This document shows, piece after piece, positions 60,735-64,000 of a stretch of 64,000 bases of DNA. Within the stretch, counting starts at the first letter, position 1. Each line of letters starts with the position of its first letter. The notes under the pieces are model-generated. The model did not search any database, was not told the origin of the DNA, and saw only the letters and a list, made by a program, of their open reading frames with translations. The position numbers and the translations under genes were made by a program. The stretch is from Pseudoduganella lurida (lineage in GTDB: Bacteria; Pseudomonadota; Gammaproteobacteria; Burkholderiales; Burkholderiaceae_D): the NCBI RefSeq assembly GCF_007830455.1, contig NZ_VLLB01000011.1, positions 116,226 to 180,225 of the forward strand. The letters are read 5' to 3'.

Positions 60735-61730
60735 ATGAAACCACTGAAGATCGCAGCGGCCGCGCTGGCCCTGGTACTCGCCTCGGGTGCGCACGCCGAA
60801 GGCACCATCCGCATCGCCCAGCAGTTCGGCATGCCGTTCCTGATCCTGAACATCGCGCAGGAACAGAAGCTCATCGAAAAATACGGCAAGCAGAACGGCG
60901 TGGACGTGAAGGTCGAATGGACGCAGCTGTCCGGCGGCGCGGCGATCAACGATGCGCTGCTGTCGAATGCGATCGACATCGCCGGTGCCGGCGTGGGGCC
61001 CCTGATCACGGTCTGGGACCGCACGAAGGGGCGGCAGAACGTGAAGGGCGTGGCGTCGCTGGGCGCGTTCCCGTACTACCTCGTCACGAACAATCCGAAA
61101 GTAAAATCGATCGCCGATTTCACCGACAAGGACCGCATCGCGCTGCCGGCCGTGACGGTGTCGGTGCAGTCGCGCATCCTGCAGTACGCGGCGGCGCAGC
61201 AGTGGGGCGACAAGGAATTCGCACGGCTCGACAAGTTCACGCAAACGCTGCCCCATCCGGATGCCGCGGCAGCCATCATCGCCGGCGGCACCGAGATCAC
61301 CGCGCACTTCGCCACGCCGCCGTTCCAGGAACAGGAGCTGGGCCAGAACCCGAATGCGCACGTGATCCTGAAATCGTACGAGGTGCTGGGCGGTCCGTCG
61401 TCCGCCACGCTGCTGTACGCCACCGAGAAATACCGCCAGGCGAATCCGAAGACGGTGCGTGCCTTCGTGCAGGCCCTGGCCGAGGCGGCCGACTACGCCG
61501 CGAAGAATCCGGAAGGCGCGGCTGACATCTACCTGAAGGTCAACAAGAGCAGGATCGACCGCGACCTGCTCGTGAAGATCTTCAGGAACCCCGAAGTGCA
61601 GTTCTGTATCGCGCCGCAGAACACGCTGAAGATCGCCCAGTTCATGCACCGCGTGGGCGCCGTGAAGAACCGGCCGGCCACCTGGCGCGACTACTTCTTC
61701 GACGAGCCGCTGCTCGGCCAGGGCGGCTGA
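60735..61730 (+). CDS. ABC transporter substrate-binding protein (sulfonate/taurine type)
   Basis: A 331-aa periplasmic protein. The signal peptide (KIAAAALALVLASGAHA) is cleaved before EGTIRIAQQFGMPFLILNIAQEQKLIEKYGKQNG, the typical start of SsuA/TauA/NMT1-like binding proteins. It also has LLSNAIDIAGAGVGPLI and IAGGTEITAHFATPPFQEQEL. It begins 34 bases after the dioxygenase gene and one base before the ATPase gene. It delivers the sulfur-containing substrate to the permease. Confidence 0.9.
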   Translation: MKPLKIAAAALALVLASGAHAEGTIRIAQQFGMPFLILNIAQEQKLIEKYGKQNGVDVKVEWTQLSGGAAINDALLSNAIDIAGAGVGPLITVWDRTKGRQNVKGVASLGAFPYYLVTNNPKVKSIADFTDKDRIALPAVTVSVQSRILQYAAAQQWGDKEFARLDKFTQTLPHPDAAAAIIAGGTEITAHFATPPFQEQELGQNPNAHVILKSYEVLGGPSSATLLYATEKYRQANPKTVRAFVQALAEAADYAAKNPEGAADIYLKVNKSRIDRDLLVKIFRNPEVQFCIAPQNTLKIAQFMHRVGAVKNRPATWRDYFFDEPLLGQGG

Positions 61731-61731
61731 C

Positions 61732-62571
61732 ATGGCCGCGCCGCTGCAGGTCGTCCGCCCCGCGTATCCCGCCGAGCCCCTGCTGCGTGCGCGCGGCGTC
61801 ACGCTGGAATACCGCACGGGCGAGCGCGCCGTGCGTGCCACGCAGGAGGTCGACTTCGACGTGTTCGGCGGCGACCGCTTCGTGCTGCTGGGGCCTTCCG
61901 GCTGCGGCAAGTCGTCACTGCTGAAAGCCGTCGGCGGCTTCATCCAACCGGCGGCGGGCGAGATCACGCTGGCCGGCCAGCGCGTGACGAAGCCGGGCCC
62001 GGACCGCATCGCCGTGTTCCAGGAATTCGACCAGCTGCCGCCGTGGAAGACGGTGCTGCAGAACGTGATGTTCCCGCTGCTGGCATCGAAGAGCTGCGGC
62101 CGCGCCGAAGCGAAGGAGCGGGCGCGCCACTGGATCGCCCGCGTGGGCCTCGATCGCTTCGAGAACGCCTATCCGCACACGCTCTCCGGCGGCATGAAGC
62201 AGCGCGTGGCCATTGCCCGGGCGCTGGCGATGCAGCCGGCCGTGCTGCTGATGGACGAGCCGTTCGCCGCGCTCGACGCCCTCACGCGCCGCACCATGCA
62301 GGAGGAGCTCACAAGACTGTGGGAAGAGTCGCCGTTCACGCTGCTGTTCGTCACGCACTCGATCGAGGAGGCGCTCGTCGTCGGCAACCGCATCCTGCTG
62401 CTGTCGCCCCATCCGGGCCGCGTGCGCGCGGAACTGAACAGCCACCAGTTCGGGCTGCACAGCGGCGGCAGCACCGAGTTCCAGGATGCGGCGCAGCGCA
62501 TTCATCGTCTGCTGTTTGGCGAGGCGCCTGCGGTGCCTGCCGAAGCCATGATCGAAAGGGCTGCCCTGTGA
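61732..62571 (+). CDS. ABC transporter ATP-binding protein (sulfonate/taurine type)
   Basis: A 279-aa ATPase. Walker A is GPSGCGKSS (residues 54-62), the Q-loop is in FQEFDQLPPWKTVLQN, the signature LSGGMKQRVAIARAL, Walker B VLLMDEPFAALD and the H-loop VTHSIEEAL. This is the SsuB/TauB/nitrate subgroup. It starts one base after the binding protein. Its stop is overlapped by the GTG of a 33-codon reading frame. Confidence 0.95.
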   Translation: MAAPLQVVRPAYPAEPLLRARGVTLEYRTGERAVRATQEVDFDVFGGDRFVLLGPSGCGKSSLLKAVGGFIQPAAGEITLAGQRVTKPGPDRIAVFQEFDQLPPWKTVLQNVMFPLLASKSCGRAEAKERARHWIARVGLDRFENAYPHTLSGGMKQRVAIARALAMQPAVLLMDEPFAALDALTRRTMQEELTRLWEESPFTLLFVTHSIEEALVVGNRILLLSPHPGRVRAELNSHQFGLHSGGSTEFQDAAQRIHRLLFGEAPAVPAEAMIERAAL

Positions 62572-62669
62572 GCGCCGGATCGTTGCCAGCCCCGGTGCTC
62601 CGCCAGGCGTTCCAGGATCACGCCGCGGACGCGCGGGCCGAACCCGATGCGCCGTCCGACCGTTACTGA
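62568..62669 (+). CDS. Possible 33-residue leader ORF resembling the permease N-terminus
   Basis: A short reading frame starts with GTG inside the ATPase stop (GTGA at 62568-62571) and ends 12 bases before the permease start. Its product begins MSAGSLPAPVLRQAFQ, while the permease begins MSAAPLADPPIRQEFQ (9 of 16 identical). The nucleotides are also alike (AGCGCCG, CCGCCAGG, TTCCAG). It may be the remnant of a second permease gene, a partial tandem duplication or a coupling ORF. Whether it is translated is unknown. Confidence 0.4.
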   Translation: MSAGSLPAPVLRQAFQDHAADARAEPDAPSDRY

Positions 62670-62681
62670 AAGGACCGTACC

Positions 62682-63566
62682 TTGAGCGCCGCACCGTTAG
62701 CCGATCCGCCGATCCGCCAGGAGTTTCAATATGAGCTGCCGCCCGCCGCGCCGGCCCAGTTGCAGCGCCGCCTCCCGCTGGCGCAGCGGCTGTGGGCACA
62801 GGGCTGGCTGCGCAAGACGGTGGTGCTGGCCGTTCTCGCGCTGGTCTGGGAGCTGGCGGCGCGCTGGCAGGACAACGACCTGCTGCTGCCGACGTTCATG
62901 CAGACGGCGCGTGCCTTCGTCGACGGCATCGTCACCGGCGAACTGGTCGAAAAGATCGAGGTGTCGCTGGCCGTGCTGGTGCAGGGCTACGCGGCCGGCA
63001 TCGCGCTGGCGTTCGTGCTGACCGCGCTGGCCGTCTCCACGCGCCTGGGCCGCGACCTGCTCGAGACGCTGGTCGCCATGTTCAATCCGCTGCCCGCCAT
63101 CGCGCTGCTGCCGCTGGCGATGCTGTGGCTGGGGCTGGGCAAGGCCAGTCTCGTGTTCGTCATCGTGCATGCCGTGCTGTGGCCGCTGGCGCTGGGCACC
63201 TATGCGGGCTTTCGCGCGGTGCCATCCACCTTGCGCATGGCTGGCCGCAACTACGGTCTCACTGGCCTGCCGTTCGTGGTGCAGATCCTCGTGCCGGCCG
63301 CGCTGCCGGCCATCGTCTCCGGGCTGAAGATCGGCTGGGCCTTCGCCTGGCGCACCTTGATCGCCGCGGAACTGGTGTTCGGCGCCTCGTCCGGCAAGGG
63401 CGGCCTGGGCTGGTACATCTTCCAGAACCGCAACGAGCTGTACACCGACAAGGTCTTCGCCGGCCTTGCCGCCGTGATCCTGATTGGCCTGGCCGTCGAA
63501 CACCTCCTGTTCGCCACCCTCGAACGCACCACCGTCCAGCGCTGGGGCATGCACTCCAACAGCTGA
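62682..63566 (+). CDS. ABC transporter permease (sulfonate/taurine type)
   Basis: A 294-aa inner-membrane protein with about six hydrophobic segments after a 40-residue cytoplasmic N-terminus. The BPD-transport signature is clear: TLRMAGRNYGLTGLPFVVQILVPAALPAIVSGLKIGWAFAWRTLIAAELVFG. It starts with TTG at 62682, supported by GAAAGGA 10 bases upstream and by similarity to related permeases. It completes the transporter with the two preceding genes. Confidence 0.93.
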   Translation: MSAAPLADPPIRQEFQYELPPAAPAQLQRRLPLAQRLWAQGWLRKTVVLAVLALVWELAARWQDNDLLLPTFMQTARAFVDGIVTGELVEKIEVSLAVLVQGYAAGIALAFVLTALAVSTRLGRDLLETLVAMFNPLPAIALLPLAMLWLGLGKASLVFVIVHAVLWPLALGTYAGFRAVPSTLRMAGRNYGLTGLPFVVQILVPAALPAIVSGLKIGWAFAWRTLIAAELVFGASSGKGGLGWYIFQNRNELYTDKVFAGLAAVILIGLAVEHLLFATLERTTVQRWGMHSNS

Positions 63567-63568
63567 GT

Positions 63569-63652
63569 CCGTGTCCACCTTGGGGTCAGACCCCGACATA
63601 GACAAGGAGTGAACCGTGCTAACGGCCGAGCTCGTGTCCGTGTCGGGGTCAG
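63569..63652. repeat. Family B repeat pair, second copy truncated
   Basis: The first copy (63569-63606) reads CGTGTCC...GGGGTCAGACCCC and then degenerates. The second copy, inverted, starts CTCGTGTCC at 63631 and runs to GGGGTCAG at 63652, where the expected ACCCC...GGACAC half is missing. TGTCGGGGTC (63641-63650) is the inverse complement of GACCCCGACA (63588-63597). The sequence beyond 63652 belongs to the IS110 end. Confidence 0.75.
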
Positions 63653-64000
63653 CAACTGTGTCGCGTCTAACGTGTCACGGTAGCAGCCTCCCATGGCCGA
63701 GCGTCTCGTAGCACGGCGTTCATCGTAACGAGCAGCTTGCGCATGCAGGCGACGATCGCGACCTTCTTGATCTTGCCTACTGCGACAAGCCGCTCATAGG
63801 TGTTCTTTATCGCGCTGTTCGAGCGTATCGCAGCCAAAGTTGCCATGTACAGCACTGCGCGTACACACGCTCGCCCACCGAAGATTCGTCGCTTGCCCTG
63901 CATCCTGCCGCTGTCGCGGTTGTATGGACAGACGCCAACGAGAGCACTGACTTCGCGCCGATTGAGGGTTCCAAGCTCTGGTAATTCAGCAATTGCCGTT
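63653..64000 (-). mobile_element. IS110-family insertion sequence, transposase 3' end and right end only
   Basis: The element enters from the right edge. Its transposase stop is at 63667 and only about 14 bases of non-coding sequence remain before the family B repeat, the layout expected for the short right end of IS110-group elements. The left end, with the presumed bridge RNA region, is outside the window. No terminal inverted repeats are expected for this group. Confidence 0.75.
63667..64000 (-). CDS. IS110-family transposase, C-terminal part (runs off the right edge)
   Basis: The last 111 codons or so of a DEDD-type transposase. It reads AELPELGTLNRREVSALVGVCPYNRDSG, then GKRRIFGGRACVRAVLYMATLAAIRSN, YERLVAVGKIKKVAIVACMRKLLVTMNAVLRD. 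This is the conserved transposase_20 (IS116/IS110/IS902) C-terminal region with its Ser-containing 'DSG' motif. Frame and stop are intact, so there is no sign of decay within the window. It is the only mobile-element gene found. Confidence 0.92.
   Translation of the reverse strand, partial: TAIAELPELGTLNRREVSALVGVCPYNRDSGRMQGKRRIFGGRACVRAVLYMATLAAIRSNSAIKNTYERLVAVGKIKKVAIVACMRKLLVTMNAVLRDARPWEAATVTR

Overview
The window looks like a piece of chromosome from an Oxalobacteraceae betaproteobacterium, most probably of the Massilia/Duganella/Telluria type. The evidence is high GC with strong G/C third-position bias, conserved gene strings typical of this order (fur-bamE-dapB-exbB-exbD, leuS-lptE-holA-proA, nadK-recN, hemH, grpE-dnaK-dnaJ, pcm-rhodanese-tolC), and intergenic palindromes built on GGGGTC(A)GACCCC or GGGGAC(A/T)GTCCCC. 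No prophage, CRISPR array, rRNA or plasmid signature was seen. Genus assignment is an inference.

Layout. 1-5.9 kb: the start of a repeat-type lipoprotein, a HAD hydrolase, hrcA, then fur facing the bamE-dapB-exbB-exbD string. 5.9-10.1 kb: an accessory-looking block (orphan barstar-like protein, two AraC regulators, a PEBP protein, a ParD-like/methionine aminopeptidase pair with a candidate operator, a VOC protein) between exbD and leuS. 10.1-17.7 kb: leuS-lptE-holA-proA-hemJ and a THUMP RNA methyltransferase. 17.9-26.4 kb: a Bcr/CflA transporter, then a three-gene signalling operon (HDOD-GAF-histidine kinase; REC-PAS-GGDEF-EAL; 13-repeat Sel1 protein), followed by a short flagellin gene with a near-consensus sigma-28 promoter. 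26.5-34.2 kb: hydrolase, TraB/GumN protein, tRNA-Gly(CCC), a DUF2946-like protein plus TonB-dependent (ZnuD-like) receptor, small conserved proteins, trmB. 34.2-47.1 kb: recQ-uppP, glucarate dehydratase, a DUF445-YkgJ-GNAT group, a TetR regulator, pcm-rhodanese-tolC, gloA, a PQQ-type sugar dehydrogenase.

47.2-56.5 kb: nadK-recN behind a LexA-box promoter, hemH, and grpE/dnaK, each with a sigma-32-like promoter, then dnaJ and a beta-carbonic anhydrase. 56.8-59.6 kb: a two-gene DNA-repair operon, a radical-SAM protein with a helix-hairpin-helix tail overlapping a DUF4130-UdgX fusion, preceded by a perfect LexA-type palindrome. This is the strongest candidate for an incompletely described system here. 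59.8-63.6 kb: an alkylsulfonate/taurine-type operon (TauD-like dioxygenase, binding protein, ATPase, permease) with an unexplained 33-codon reading frame just before the permease. The right edge holds the 3' end of an IS110-family transposase abutting a truncated palindromic repeat.

Two repeat families recur between genes. Family A carries GGGGACWGTCCCC or GGGGACAG arms and includes a perfect 56-bp palindrome. Family B has GTGTCC...GGACAC arms around GGGGTCAACCCC and usually occurs as inverted pairs. One family-B copy forms the C-terminus of the Sel1 protein and another appears to be cut by the IS110 element. All functional calls rest on reading the sequence and recalled family knowledge; no database search was run.
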